This document shows, piece by piece, positions 16,500-25,682 of a DNA stretch of 64,000 nt (the first letter of the stretch is position 1; each line of letters starts with the position of its first letter). The DNA lies in assembly GCF_015390235.1 (NCBI RefSeq), contig NZ_VUOH01000002.1, positions 434,001-498,000 on the forward strand, written 5' to 3'. This DNA comes from Quadrisphaera sp. INWT6. Its GTDB lineage: Bacteria; Actinomycetota; Actinomycetes; Actinomycetales; Quadrisphaeraceae. Below the pieces are notes generated by a model. The model made no database searches. It saw only the letters and a program-made list of their open reading frames with translations, and had not been told where the DNA came from. The translations under genes were made by a program, and so were the position numbers.

Positions 16500-17810
16500 A
16501 TGGGTGGTCCTGCACTGGTTCCGGCAGGCGGCGAGCGCACCGGCGCCCCGTCCGCGCAGGGGGCCGCCGTCCCGCTGCCGAGGGCGGAGGCACCCGCCAC
16601 GACCCCCGCGACGACGCGCCCGCCCCGCGTCGCCGCCGTCGACGCCGTGCGCGGCCTGCTGCTGGTCGTCAGCATCGTGACCAGCAGCCTGATCACCCCT
16701 CCGGAGTGGTTCGAGCACGCTCCCTGGCAGGGCGTGCACCCCCTCGACGTCGTCTTCCCCGCCTTCGTCGTGCTCACCGGGGTGGGGCTCGGCTTCGCGC
16801 ACAAGAACGGGGTCCGGCTCCCGCGGCTGGCCCGTCGCGTCGTCGTCCTCGTCCTGGCCGGTCTCGCCTACAACGCCGTCCTCGCCTGGGCGCGCGACGG
16901 CGCGGTGGACCTCGGCGCACTGCGGTGGACGGGGGTCCTGCAGCTGTACGCGGCCCTGGTCCTGGTCGTGGCGGCGCTGCACCTGGTGGTCCGCGGGTGG
17001 GTCGCGTGGACAGCGGTCGCCCTCGGGCTCGCCGCTGCCCACACGTGGCTGCTCAGCCACTGGCAGGGGCTGTGCCCGGGAGGCGTCCTCACCCCGCAGT
17101 GCAACCCCTCGCTCGCCGTGGACGGGAGGCTCTTCCCGGCCGACCACCTGTACTGGCAGCTCCAGGCCGGTCACGACCCCGAGGGCCTGGTCGCCCTCCT
17201 CGGGGCCTGCGCCACCGCGGCAGCCGGGACGGCCGCCGCCCACGCGATCGCGGCCGGCAGGTCGTCAGGGGCGTCCAGGGCCACCGGGCGGCGCGCCGTC
17301 GCAGCCGCCGCGGCGCGCCCCGCAGCGGTGGCCCTCCGCCTGCTGGCGGTCTCGGCCGTGCTGGCCGTCGGTGCGGTGGCCGCCTCGCCCGCCGTCCCGG
17401 CCATGAAGCGGCTGTGGACGGCGCCCTTCGGGCTCTCGGTCGCGGCAGCGGTCGTCCTGGTCGTCGCCCTCGTGCACGCCGTCGTCGACGCGCCGTGGGT
17501 GGAGGCCCCCTCGCCGCGGAGCGGGCGGCCCACCCTGCCCGGTGCCGTCGTGCAGGCGTGCCGGAGGCCGTTCGTCGCGCTGGGGCGCAACAGCCTCCTG
17601 GTGTACTTCGGCAGCCACGTCGTCGTCGCGCTGCTCCTCCTGCGCCCCCTGAGGCCCGATCCGGCGGTCCAGCCGAGCTACGCCCAGTCGCTGGCCGAGG
17701 GGATGTCCTGGGCCGGGGGCCCGCAGGTCGGGTTCAGCGCCGCGCTGCTGGCCTCGTGGTGGGTGGTGGCGCTGGCGCTGCACCGGCGCGGCTGGTACCT
17801 CCGCGCCTGA
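16500..17810 (+). CDS. polytopic membrane protein, HGSNAT-like acyltransferase family
   Basis: A 436-aa protein with an unstructured Pro/Ala-rich N-terminus (~45 aa) and about ten membrane helices. The first helix reads 'VAAVDAVRGLLLVVSIVTSS', followed by 'WQGVHPLDVVFPAFVVLTGVGLGFA'. This D-x-x-R-G plus 'HPLDVVFPAFVF' arrangement is typical of heparan-alpha-glucosaminide N-acetyltransferase-like (DUF1624/DUF5009 type) proteins, which move acetyl groups across the membrane onto sugars. Another conserved segment, 'FVALGRNSLLVYFGSHVV', lies near the C-terminus. It may acetylate envelope glycans; the acceptor is unknown. It is convergent with the following protease gene, with only 39 bp between stops. 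Confidence 0.78.
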   Translation: MGGPALVPAGGERTGAPSAQGAAVPLPRAEAPATTPATTRPPRVAAVDAVRGLLLVVSIVTSSLITPPEWFEHAPWQGVHPLDVVFPAFVVLTGVGLGFAHKNGVRLPRLARRVVVLVLAGLAYNAVLAWARDGAVDLGALRWTGVLQLYAALVLVVAALHLVVRGWVAWTAVALGLAAAHTWLLSHWQGLCPGGVLTPQCNPSLAVDGRLFPADHLYWQLQAGHDPEGLVALLGACATAAAGTAAAHAIAAGRSSGASRATGRRAVAAAAARPAAVALRLLAVSAVLAVGAVAASPAVPAMKRLWTAPFGLSVAAAVVLVVALVHAVVDAPWVEAPSPRSGRPTLPGAVVQACRRPFVALGRNSLLVYFGSHVVVALLLLRPLRPDPAVQPSYAQSLAEGMSWAGGPQVGFSAALLASWWVVALALHRRGWYLRA

Positions 17811-17849
17811 GGTCAGCGACGTCCGAGCCCCTCTGAACCCCTCTGGGGG

Positions 17850-20018
17850 CTAGCGGGGCAGGGCCGCCCTCACGCCGTCCGCGAGCCGCCCCGTGGGTCC
17901 GCCCGGCGGGACGATGACGAGCGCTCCCCCGCCGGCGGCTGCCGCAGCGGCGCCCACCAGGGCGTCCGAGAACGCCTCGCCGCTGGCCACCCACAGCGCG
18001 CTCGGGGTGCGGCCGGCGCCGAGCTCGGCCTCGAGCACGGCGGCGGCCGTCTCGTACCGGGTGGCTCCGGCGAGGCGGTCGACGGAGCCGCCGGTCGCGG
18101 CGCGCACCTGGTCGAGCACGGCGTCGGTGACGACGGCGGTGCCGCCGACCACGACGACGCGCGAGGGCCTCCAGGTGCGCAGCAGCGCCGTCGTCGCGTC
18201 GGGCAGGGCGCCGGCGGTGGTGAGGAGCAGCGGTGCCCCGCTGCGGCCGGCAGCGCTGGACGCGCTGAGCGCGTCGGCGAAGACCTGGCCGGAGGCGAGG
18301 TAGACGACCGCCGGAGCGGCCGAGGGGTCGTCGGAGGTGGCGAGCGCGTCCAGCGCGAGCGCGGCGGCCGTGCCGTACCGGTCGGCTCCGGCCGCGCGGG
18401 TGACGTCGGCCCCGGTCTCGGCGGTGGCGGCGCGGGCCTGGTCGATCACGGCGTCGCTGACGGCGCCCGGGCCACCGACCACGGTCACGCCGGCGGGGGC
18501 CAGGCGTCGCAGCTCGGCGGCCACCGGGGCGGGCAGGCCGTCGGGGCGCACGAGCAGCACCGGAGCGGAGCCGGCGCCGGCCGCGGCGGCGGCTCCGAGC
18601 GCGTCGGGGAAGGTGGCGCCGACCGCGAGGTAGACGTGCTCGGCACCGCCGGGGAAGGCGCTGGCGGAGACGGCGGCGCTGGTGGCGTACCTGTCGTCAC
18701 CGGAGACCCGCGCCGCGGGGCGGCCCCCGGCGAGCGCGGCCGCGGTGGCGTCGCTGACGGACGCCTGGTCGCCGACCACCACGAGCGCCGCGCCGGCCAC
18801 CGAGCCCGACGAGCCCGACGAGCCGGCGGACCCCGCCGCCCCTCCGGTGGCCAGCGCCGCACCGGGCAGCGCCGCGGTGGCGCGGACGAGGCGGTCGGTG
18901 GTGCCGCTGACGGGCCGGGCGACGTGCGACGCGCTCCCCTGGAGGGCCGCGGCCACCTGCGCCGGCGTCAGCGCCGGGTTCGCCCCGAGCAGCACGGCGG
19001 CCGCACCGGCGACCAGCGGGGAGGAGAACGAGGTGCCGTCGGCGACGACCGCGGCGGTGTCGCTGGCCGAGGAGGCCACCACCACGCCGGCGCCCGGCGC
19101 GAGGAGGTCGACGCAGCCGCCGCGGTTGGAGAACGACGCGACGCCGTCGTCGGAGGTGCTCGCGCCGACGGTGATGAGCTGCGGCTCGCGGGCGGGGCTG
19201 ACCCCGCAGGCGTCGGCGGTCTCGTTGCCGGCGGCGACCACCACGGTGATGCCGTCGGCGACGGCGGCGCGCAGCGACTGGTCGAGCGCGCTGGACGGCG
19301 GGCCGCCCATGCTCAGGTTGAGCACCGCGGGCGCGCCCGCGGCGTGGTCGCGCACGGCCCACTCCACGGCCGCGATGACCGTGCTGCTCAGGGCACCGCC
19401 GGAGCAGCCGCTGACCCGCAGCGGCACCACGGTCGCGCCCGTGGCGACGCCGACGGCGCGGCCCGCGAGCGCGCTGGCGACGCCGGTGCCGTGGCCCTTG
19501 CAGTCGTCGGTGGAGCCGCTGCCGGAGAAGTCGGCGCCGGAGCGCACGCGGCCGGAGAAGGCGGCGTGGCTGGCGCGCACCCCGGAGTCGACGACGTAGG
19601 CGGTCACCCCGGTGCCGTCACCGCCGGGGCTGAAGCGGCCGTCGAGCGGCAGGGACGCCTGGTCGACGCGGTCGAGGTGCCACGGGACGGCGGCGGGGGT
19701 CAGCCAGACGTCGCGCTCGACGGCGTCGGTGCCGGGGAGGCGGTCGAGCGCGCGGGCCTCGCCGGGCGTGGCCCGGACGACCACGGTGCCGGTCTCGGGG
19801 TGGACGGCGACGACGTCGCCGAGGCGGTCGGCGGCGGCGCTGACCGCGCTGACGTCTGCGGTGTCGTCGACGGCGACGACGTACATGGCCGGCGGCCCGG
19901 TGAGCTGCCCGGCTCGCCCGTCGGCGCCACCGGCGGCGAGGGCGGGGGCGGGGACGGCGAGGGCGAGGAGCGCGGCGGCTGCCGCGGTCGTCGCCGTGCG
20001 GCGCGCGCGTCGGGTCAC
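17850..20018 (-). CDS. secreted subtilase fused to three CWB2 repeats
   Basis: A 722-aa exported protease. It has a signal peptide ('TTAAAAALLALAVPAPALAAG'), an inhibitor I9-like pro-region (~45-110), and an S8 domain with Asp in 'AYVVDSGVRASH' (~143), His in 'CKGHGTGVASALAG' (~176) and Ser in 'DGTSFSSPLVAG' (~328). This is close to the proteinase K/aqualysin type. A short Ser/Gly linker (~395-410) is followed by three CWB2 units to the C-terminus ('VSGDDRYATS', 'AAGADRYGTA', 'LAGATRYETA'). The fusion tethers a protease to the cell wall by the module used by the S-layer-like protein of this window, so processing or turnover of surface proteins is a reasonable role. Confidence 0.93.
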   Translation of the reverse strand: MTRRARRTATTAAAAALLALAVPAPALAAGGADGRAGQLTGPPAMYVVAVDDTADVSAVSAAADRLGDVVAVHPETGTVVVRATPGEARALDRLPGTDAVERDVWLTPAAVPWHLDRVDQASLPLDGRFSPGGDGTGVTAYVVDSGVRASHAAFSGRVRSGADFSGSGSTDDCKGHGTGVASALAGRAVGVATGATVVPLRVSGCSGGALSSTVIAAVEWAVRDHAAGAPAVLNLSMGGPPSSALDQSLRAAVADGITVVVAAGNETADACGVSPAREPQLITVGASTSDDGVASFSNRGGCVDLLAPGAGVVVASSASDTAAVVADGTSFSSPLVAGAAAVLLGANPALTPAQVAAALQGSASHVARPVSGTTDRLVRATAALPGAALATGGAAGSAGSSGSSGSVAGAALVVVGDQASVSDATAAALAGGRPAARVSGDDRYATSAAVSASAFPGGAEHVYLAVGATFPDALGAAAAAGAGSAPVLLVRPDGLPAPVAAELRRLAPAGVTVVGGPGAVSDAVIDQARAATAETGADVTRAAGADRYGTAAALALDALATSDDPSAAPAVVYLASGQVFADALSASSAAGRSGAPLLLTTAGALPDATTALLRTWRPSRVVVVGGTAVVTDAVLDQVRAATGGSVDRLAGATRYETAAAVLEAELGAGRTPSALWVASGEAFSDALVGAAAAAAGGGALVIVPPGGPTGRLADGVRAALPR

Positions 20019-20089
20019 ACGGCGTCATCGACGCCGCGGCGGCCCCGCTGGACGCGCCGGGCGCCGAGGCACCCGGACGGCGGAGCGCC

Positions 20090-22420
20090 TCAGGCCGGGC
20101 GCGCCTCGGAGGCCGCGCTCGCCGGCAGGGCGGCGGCGTCCTCGGCCTCGAGCAGCGCGCGGACCTGGTCGGTGCCGAGGGCGCGCGCCCACAGCCACCC
20201 CTGGCCGGTGACGACGCCGAGGCCGGCCAGCACGTCGGCCTGCTCGCGGGTCTCCACGCCCTCGGCGACCACGTGCAGGTCGAGGGCGGCGCACAGCTCG
20301 ACCACCGCGCGCAGCACCGCGCGGGGCCGGGGCCGGTCGAGGCCGCAGACCAGCGACCTGTCGATCTTGACGACGTGGACGGGCAGGCGCTCGAGGTACG
20401 ACAGCGAGGAGTAGCCGGTGCCGAAGTCGTCGACGGCGACCCGCGCCCCCGCGGCGCCCAGCGCGGTGAGGGCGGTGACGGCCGGGTCGTCGGCGGTCAT
20501 GAAGACGCCCTCGGTGACCTCGACGGTGAGCAGGTCGACCGGCACCCCGGCGCGGGCGAGGGCACCCAGGACGCCGTCGACGTAGCCGAGCCCGCGCAGC
20601 TCCACCGGGGAGGCGTTGACCGACAGCCGCAGCCGCCGCTCGACGCCGCCGACGGCCACGAGCGACTCCAGGCCGGCGCGCAGCACGGCGGCGCCGAGCG
20701 CGGGGACGAGCCCGCTCTCCTCGGCCACGGGCACGAACTCGTCGGGGCGCACGGTGCCGAGCAGCTCGTCGTCCCAGCGGGCCAGGGCCTCGAAGCCGGT
20801 GGTGCGCCCGGTGGCGATGTCGACCAGGGGCTGCAGGGCGGCGGTCACGGCGCCGGAGCCGACGGCCACCTGCAGCCGCTGGCCCACGAGGGCCCTCCGC
20901 GCGGTCCGCTCGCGGGCGGCGGCGTCGTGGACGGCGGTGCGGCCGCGTCCGGCGGCCTTGGCGGTGCGCATCGCCGTGGTGGCGTCGGCCACGCAGCTGG
21001 CGGGGTCGAGGAGGGAGGGGGTGGTGCTGGCGATGCCCGCGGTGGTGCTGGCCGCCACCGCGACGACGGCGCGGTGGTCGACGGCGGGGCCGGGCAGCAA
21101 CCCCGCGTCGGGTCCGGCGGGGAGCTCGACGGGCTCGCGCAGGGCCCGGGTGACCTCCTCCGCCACGTCGACGCCCCGGGCGAGGTCGCCCGGCCCGGCG
21201 GCGGCGAAGTCGTCGCCGCCCAGGTGGCAGGCGAGCCAGCCCGGGGGCAGCGCCTCCTGCAGCCTGCCCCCCAGCACCTGGAGCAGGGCGTCACCGGCGG
21301 CGTGGCCGAGCTGCTGGTTGAGCTGCTTGAAGCCGTCGACGTCGAGCACGACGACGGCGACCTCGTGCCGCGCCCGGGCGTGCTCGGCCAGCTCCGCCAC
21401 CAGGGCCGAGCGGTTGGCCAGGCCGGTGAGGGGGTCGTGCAGGGCCTGCTGGCGCAGGTCGTCGAGGAACCTGTCGCGGTGGCGGCGGTGCACCAGCTCC
21501 CGGACCACCAGGGCCACCAGCACCAGGCCCACCAGGGCCCCGGAGACGGGGTCGACGGGGCGCTGGTCGTAGGTGCTGGAGACCACGGCGAAGGCCACGG
21601 CGGCGACGAGCACGCCTCCGGTCAGCGAGCCGGTGCGCAGGTCGGCGGACCGGGGGCTGGCGCCGCGGTGGGTGAGGCGGGCCCGGCCGGCCGTGAGGAA
21701 GCCCGCTGCGACCAGCGGCCACGCGGCGCAGGCGGCGGCGGCGCCCACCCAGGTCCAGGTGCCCCCGGGCTGCACGAGCTCGTGGGTGTTGGCGAGGTCG
21801 GTGACCACGAAGAGGGCGACACCACCGGCGGCGAGCGCCGCACCCCTGTCGAGCCCGGCGACGGCGAGCTGCACGCACAGGGCGAGCACGGCCAGGTCCG
21901 CCAGGACGACGGCGGCGGCGGTCACCGCCGCGGTGCCCGTGGGCTCGAGGGGCACGAAGGCGGCCCGCCACAGCACTGCAGCGCCCGCGGCGGCCACGAC
22001 GGCGGCGTCGAGCACCAGCTGGCGGCGGCGACCGGCGAAGCCCGCGGGACGGGGCAGGGCCAGCACCGCGACCAGGGCGAGGGGAGCCGCCGCGGTCTGG
22101 AGCAGGTCGCCGGGGGTGGGCTGCTGGTCGAGGCCGGGGGTGCGCAGCACGAGGGAGGCGAGCCACCCCTGCCCGCACGCCCAGAGGGCGACGGCGGCGC
22201 CCATGGCGCGCACGGCCAGACCGCCGCGCGGGTGCAGCAGCATCGCCAGCGCCGCGCCTGCGCCCAGCACGGCGGAGCAGGCGGCACCGAGGGGGAAGGC
22301 CCCGACCGAGCCCGTCAGGCCGAGCGCGGTCGTCGCGGTGGTCGCCAGCACCACGGCGGCTGTGACCGCGAGCAGGACTGGCGAGGTGAGGCTGCGCGCT
22401 GGGTGGTTCCTGGTCCGCAC
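20090..22420 (-). CDS. membrane GGDEF-EAL protein with degenerate GGDDF
   Basis: About 776 aa from a GTG at 22420. The frame is open further upstream, but that stretch is Arg/Pro-rich and overlaps the neighbouring gene. Eight or nine hydrophobic segments occupy residues ~10-300. The GGDEF domain begins at 'HDPLTGLANRSALV'; its signature reads 'LGGDDFAAAG' (~401), Asp replacing the metal-binding Glu, and the preceding I-site is missing. Cyclase activity is therefore doubtful. The EAL domain ('FEALARW', ~541) keeps NAS, EVTEG, DDFGTGYSSLSYL, VKIDRS, AEGVET and GQGWLWA. It is predicted to act mainly as a c-di-GMP phosphodiesterase, with the GGDDF half possibly regulatory. It lies 45 bp after the oxoamine synthase stop, so co-transcription is likely. 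Confidence 0.87.
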   Translation of the reverse strand: MRTRNHPARSLTSPVLLAVTAAVVLATTATTALGLTGSVGAFPLGAACSAVLGAGAALAMLLHPRGGLAVRAMGAAVALWACGQGWLASLVLRTPGLDQQPTPGDLLQTAAAPLALVAVLALPRPAGFAGRRRQLVLDAAVVAAAGAAVLWRAAFVPLEPTGTAAVTAAAVVLADLAVLALCVQLAVAGLDRGAALAAGGVALFVVTDLANTHELVQPGGTWTWVGAAAACAAWPLVAAGFLTAGRARLTHRGASPRSADLRTGSLTGGVLVAAVAFAVVSSTYDQRPVDPVSGALVGLVLVALVVRELVHRRHRDRFLDDLRQQALHDPLTGLANRSALVAELAEHARARHEVAVVVLDVDGFKQLNQQLGHAAGDALLQVLGGRLQEALPPGWLACHLGGDDFAAAGPGDLARGVDVAEEVTRALREPVELPAGPDAGLLPGPAVDHRAVVAVAASTTAGIASTTPSLLDPASCVADATTAMRTAKAAGRGRTAVHDAAARERTARRALVGQRLQVAVGSGAVTAALQPLVDIATGRTTGFEALARWDDELLGTVRPDEFVPVAEESGLVPALGAAVLRAGLESLVAVGGVERRLRLSVNASPVELRGLGYVDGVLGALARAGVPVDLLTVEVTEGVFMTADDPAVTALTALGAAGARVAVDDFGTGYSSLSYLERLPVHVVKIDRSLVCGLDRPRPRAVLRAVVELCAALDLHVVAEGVETREQADVLAGLGVVTGQGWLWARALGTDQVRALLEAEDAAALPASAASEARPA

Positions 22421-22464
22421 CCTGTGAGGATCGGTCCCTGGACCGTCGGCCTTGAGCGTCGCCC

Positions 22465-23745
22465 TCACACGAGGGGGCGCGGCACCTGCGACCCCTCGCG
22501 CAGGTCGACCACCTCGGGCCGCTGCAGGGGCACGTCGGCGCGCGCTCGGGGGTCGACGCGGGCGAGTCCGCGGGCGACGGCCGCGGCGGCCCGGGCGAGG
22601 TGGGCGTCGGTGTGGGTGGCCATCACCGACAGCCGCAGCAGGGCGCCACCGCGCGGGACGGCCGGGTGCACCACCGCGTTCGTGTACGCGCCCGCGTCGA
22701 AGACCTCGCGCCACACCTCCACCACGCGCTGCTCGTCACCGACCGGAACGCCGACCACCGCTCCCACCGAGGGCACGGTCGGGACGCCGGCGGCGTGCAG
22801 CTCGGCGCGCAGGCGCTCGCCGCGGTCGGCCAGGGCCGCGACGCGCTCGGGCTCCGCGCGCAGCACCCGCAGGGCGGCGAGCCCCGCGGCCACGGCGGCG
22901 GGCACGCCCGCGGCGGCGAAGAGGTAGGGCGACGCCGAGCCGCGCAGCCCCTCGGCCAGGGCGGCCGTCGTGATGACGGCGCCTCCGCACGAGGCCAGCG
23001 ACTTGCTGAGGGTGAGCGTGACGACGTCGACCTCGCCGAGCACCCCGGCCTGCTCGACGGCGCCGCGGCCCCGCTCCCCCAGCACGCCCACGCCGTGCGC
23101 CTCGTCGACCACGAGCCGCGCGTCGTGCTCGCGGCACAGCGCCACCAGCTCGGGCAGCGGGGCGCAGGTGCCCTCCATCGAGTAGACGCCGTCGACGACG
23201 ACGAGCGCGCCGGCGTCGTCGTCGAGCTGCTCCAGGCGGCGCCGCAGGGAGGCGAGGTCGTTGTGCCGCCAGCGCAGCACCCGCGCCGCCGAGGCGGCGG
23301 CTCCGGCGTGCAGGGAGGCGTGGGCGCCGGTGTCGAGCAGGACGGCGTCGTGCGGGCGCCCCACCGCCGACAGCAGCGCGAGGTTGGCGGTGAAGCCGCT
23401 GGTGGTGACCACGGCCGCCTCGGCGCCGTAGAAGTCGGCGAGCTCGGCCTCCAGGTCGAGCACGAGCTCGGTGGTGCCGTTGAGCAGCCGGCTGCCCGAG
23501 ACGCCGGTGCCGTAGCGGTCGAGGGCGGCGTGCGCGGCGGCGACCACGCGCGGGTCGTCGGTCAGGCCGAGGTAGTTGTTGGAGCCGGCGTTGACGCGCT
23601 CGCGCCCGTCGGCGAAGCGCACCACCGGCCCCGACGCGCTGGCGGCGGCGACGGCGTACGGCGAGGGGCCGCCGGCCGCGGAGCGCCGGACGTGGGCCGC
23701 GAAGGCCGCTCCGAGGGCGGGGGCGAAGGGGTCACGGCGCGTCAC
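22465..23745 (-). CDS. PLP-dependent alpha-oxoamine synthase (BioF/SPT family)
   Basis: A 426-aa fold-type I PLP enzyme. Family features: 'NNYLGLTDDPRV' (~55), 'YGTGVSGSRLLNGTTELVLDLE' (~85), 'VVDGVYSMEGTCAPLPELVAL' (~165), 'DEAHGVGVLGERGRG' (PLP Asp/His, ~195) and the Schiff-base Lys in 'TLSKSLASCGG' (~247). Such enzymes condense an amino acid with an acyl-CoA: 7-keto-8-aminopelargonate, 2-amino-3-ketobutyrate or sphingoid-base type reactions. No biotin genes are adjacent, so BioF is not assigned. The ASCGG version of the lysine loop resembles serine palmitoyltransferase-like members. Substrates are unresolved. Confidence 0.85.
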   Translation of the reverse strand: MTRRDPFAPALGAAFAAHVRRSAAGGPSPYAVAAASASGPVVRFADGRERVNAGSNNYLGLTDDPRVVAAAHAALDRYGTGVSGSRLLNGTTELVLDLEAELADFYGAEAAVVTTSGFTANLALLSAVGRPHDAVLLDTGAHASLHAGAAASAARVLRWRHNDLASLRRRLEQLDDDAGALVVVDGVYSMEGTCAPLPELVALCREHDARLVVDEAHGVGVLGERGRGAVEQAGVLGEVDVVTLTLSKSLASCGGAVITTAALAEGLRGSASPYLFAAAGVPAAVAAGLAALRVLRAEPERVAALADRGERLRAELHAAGVPTVPSVGAVVGVPVGDEQRVVEVWREVFDAGAYTNAVVHPAVPRGGALLRLSVMATHTDAHLARAAAAVARGLARVDPRARADVPLQRPEVVDLREGSQVPRPLV

Positions 23746-23795
23746 CCCGTGACGCTAGGTGACACCGCCCTGATCAGGAGGGGCAACAGCGGTGA

Positions 23796-23826
23796 CCCCC
23801 GGCACCTTTCCGGGGGACGCCCCCGG
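23796..23826 (-). terminator. G/C hairpin after monooxygenase gene
   Basis: CCGGGGG (23810-23816) pairs with CCCCCGG on either side (23796-23802 or 23820-23826). It begins directly after the minus-strand stop at 23828 and could form either of two mutually exclusive hairpins. Confidence 0.4.
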
Positions 23827-23827
23827 G

Positions 23828-25066
23828 TCACACCGGGGCGGCCTCCAGGTGCTCGTAGCGGGGCAGGTCGACGGCGTCGGCGGGCGGGGAGATGAGCTTC
23901 TCCCCCAGCTTCAGGCGCTTCACCGCGCGGCTGGAGGCCAGGCCCACCAGCGCGCCCAGCACGCGGATCTCGGCGGTGTGCCGCGGGTTGCCGACGCGCG
24001 GCGTGCCCGGGGGCAGCTTCTGCGCGGCGTCGACCAGCGGACGCAGCCGCCGCTCGTACCCGTCGAGCGCGCTGGCGAGCGAGGCTCCGGGGGCGGTCAG
24101 CTCCCCCGCGAGCAGGTACGCACCGACGAGGGCGAGCGTCGTCGACATCCCCGAGATCGGCGAGGCGCAGTGCGCGGCGTCACCGGCGAGCACCATGCGA
24201 CCCTGCGACCAGCGCGGCAGCACCGCCTGGCCGAGCGCCTCGAAGTAGAACGGCTCGGTGTCGAGGGCCGCGACCAGGCGCTCCCCGATCGGACCGGTGC
24301 CGGCGTACAGGCGCTGCATGACGAGGGCCGCGGCGGCGGGCTCCAGCTCGTCGAGGCCGGGGACGTCGGACAGGAACGTCAGCAGCCCGCGGGTGGTGCC
24401 CTCGTCGTCGGGGCGCAGGTGCGCGCTGCGGCCGCGGCCCAGCACCTGCCAGTTCCAGTAGTCGTCGTCGCTCGGCTCGCGGGCCACGGCGAGGTAGGCG
24501 CAGTACGCGCCGAGCTCCTTCACGTGGGCGCTCCTGCTGCCTCCACCGCCCCCGAACACCATCTGCCGGGTGCGGGAGCGCAGCCCCTCGGCGACGACGA
24601 CGACGTCGTACCGCTCCTCGTCGCCGGAGGCAAAGGTGGCGGCCACCCCGCTGCCGTCGTCGTCGAGCTCGGCGACCTGGTCGTCGAAGCGCCAGGTAAT
24701 GCTGCCGGGGAGCCCCTCGCAGCTGTCGACGAGGAGCCTGCTGAGGCGGCCGCGCAGCACCTCGACCTCGGCGGTGGGGCCGCCGGTCTGGGAGGTGGAG
24801 GCGGGGAAGGCGCCGAGCACCCGGCCGCGGTCGTCGAGGAAGCGGGTGCCGGCCTCTCCGGTGGTGTGCGCTAGCACCGCGTCTTCGAGGCCCATGCGGC
24901 GCAGCACCTCACGGCCGGCGCCGCGGACGTCGATGTTGTGCCCGCCCTCGCGCAGCTCGGGGGCCCGCTCGACCACGGTGACGTCGACGCCGGCGCGGGC
25001 CAGCCAGTGGGCGAGCGCCGGACCGGCGATGCTGGCGCCTGAGATGAGGACGCTGCTGATGGCCAT
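23828..25066 (-). CDS. FAD-dependent monooxygenase (PHBH/TetX-like)
   Basis: A 412-aa class A flavoprotein monooxygenase: dinucleotide motif 'ISGASIAGPALAHWLARAG' at the N-terminus, 'VVERAPELREGGHNIDVRG' after the second strand, 'DVVVVAEGLRSRTRQ' (DG-like motif, here EG), and 'LAGDAAHCASPISGMSTTLAL' near 290 for FAD ribityl binding. Such enzymes hydroxylate aromatic compounds or inactivate antibiotics such as tetracyclines with NAD(P)H and O2. The substrate cannot be read from sequence. It is divergent from a MarR regulator with 50 bp between starts and an inverted repeat in that gap, the usual layout for inducible control by the enzyme's substrate. Confidence 0.88.
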   Translation of the reverse strand: MAISSVLISGASIAGPALAHWLARAGVDVTVVERAPELREGGHNIDVRGAGREVLRRMGLEDAVLAHTTGEAGTRFLDDRGRVLGAFPASTSQTGGPTAEVEVLRGRLSRLLVDSCEGLPGSITWRFDDQVAELDDDGSGVAATFASGDEERYDVVVVAEGLRSRTRQMVFGGGGGSRSAHVKELGAYCAYLAVAREPSDDDYWNWQVLGRGRSAHLRPDDEGTTRGLLTFLSDVPGLDELEPAAAALVMQRLYAGTGPIGERLVAALDTEPFYFEALGQAVLPRWSQGRMVLAGDAAHCASPISGMSTTLALVGAYLLAGELTAPGASLASALDGYERRLRPLVDAAQKLPPGTPRVGNPRHTAEIRVLGALVGLASSRAVKRLKLGEKLISPPADAVDLPRYEHLEAAPV

Positions 25067-25079
25067 GAGGGACCCCTGT

Positions 25080-25112
25080 CGCTAGAGTGCCTGATAGGTA
25101 GACAATCTAGCG
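25080..25112. promoter_or_regulatory. candidate MarR operator in divergent promoter
   Basis: Inverted repeat CGCTAGA (25080-25086) / TCTAGCG (25106-25112) flanks an AT-richer core with GATAGGTAGACAA. It occupies most of the 50-bp gap between the monooxygenase and marR-type genes, so one bound dimer could control both promoters. Confidence 0.55.
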
Positions 25113-25116
25113 AGCG

Positions 25117-25563
25117 GTGGGGCAGGTGCACTTCGAGCCGGACGGCGTGACGCGCGAGCTGCAGGCGTTCAGCGACGCCAGTCGCGAGCTGCTGAACCGC
25201 ATCGCCCGCCGCCAGGGGCTCGGCACCACCGACGTCACCGCGCTGTACCTGCTGAGCGCCGGCCCGATGGGCGTCGCGGAGCTGTCGGAGCGGCTGGGGA
25301 TCAGGACGGCGTCGACCACGGTGCTCGTCGACAGGCTCGCGGCGGCGGGGCACCTGCGGCGCGAGCCGCACCCCACCGACCGGCGCCGCACCCTGGTGGT
25401 GCTGGAGGAGCGGGCACGGCTGGCCAACGAGGCGCACTGGTGGCCCGCCATCGGACTGCTCGACGAGGTGAGCCGGTCGCTGGACGAGGGTGAGCGCGAG
25501 GTGGTGCTGGCCTTCCTGCAGCGGGCGACCGCCGCCATGACCCGAGGCGCCATGGAGGACTGA
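25117..25563 (+). CDS. MarR-family transcriptional regulator
   Basis: A 148-aa winged-helix regulator, length normal for MarR. The DNA-binding part reads 'GVAELSERLGIRTASTTVLVDRLAAAGHLRREPHPTDRRRT' in outline, split here as helix-turn-helix 'VAELSERLGI' / 'STTVLVDRLAAAG' and wing 'HPTDRRRTLVV'. Flanking helices form the dimer interface. Divergent orientation to the monooxygenase and an inverted repeat between them point to repression of that gene and of itself until a phenolic or drug-like ligand binds. The GTG start at 25117 lies 5 nt after the operator arm; no good ribosome site is visible, so the transcript may be leaderless or nearly so. Confidence 0.88.
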   Translation: MGQVHFEPDGVTRELQAFSDASRELLNRIARRQGLGTTDVTALYLLSAGPMGVAELSERLGIRTASTTVLVDRLAAAGHLRREPHPTDRRRTLVVLEERARLANEAHWWPAIGLLDEVSRSLDEGEREVVLAFLQRATAAMTRGAMED

Positions 25564-25682
25564 CGCCCGCGGAAGGAAAGCCGTATGGGCGGTGAGTCGT
25601 TTCCTGCAGACCTCCCCCGGTCACCGGGCCCGCTCCAGGCACCACAGCGGCTTTGGGTTCGAGTTGAGTTCGGCTCTGACGG

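Noticed and set aside
22465-23745. bioF assignment
   Set aside because: No biotin genes nearby and the lysine loop differs from typical BioF; substrate left open.
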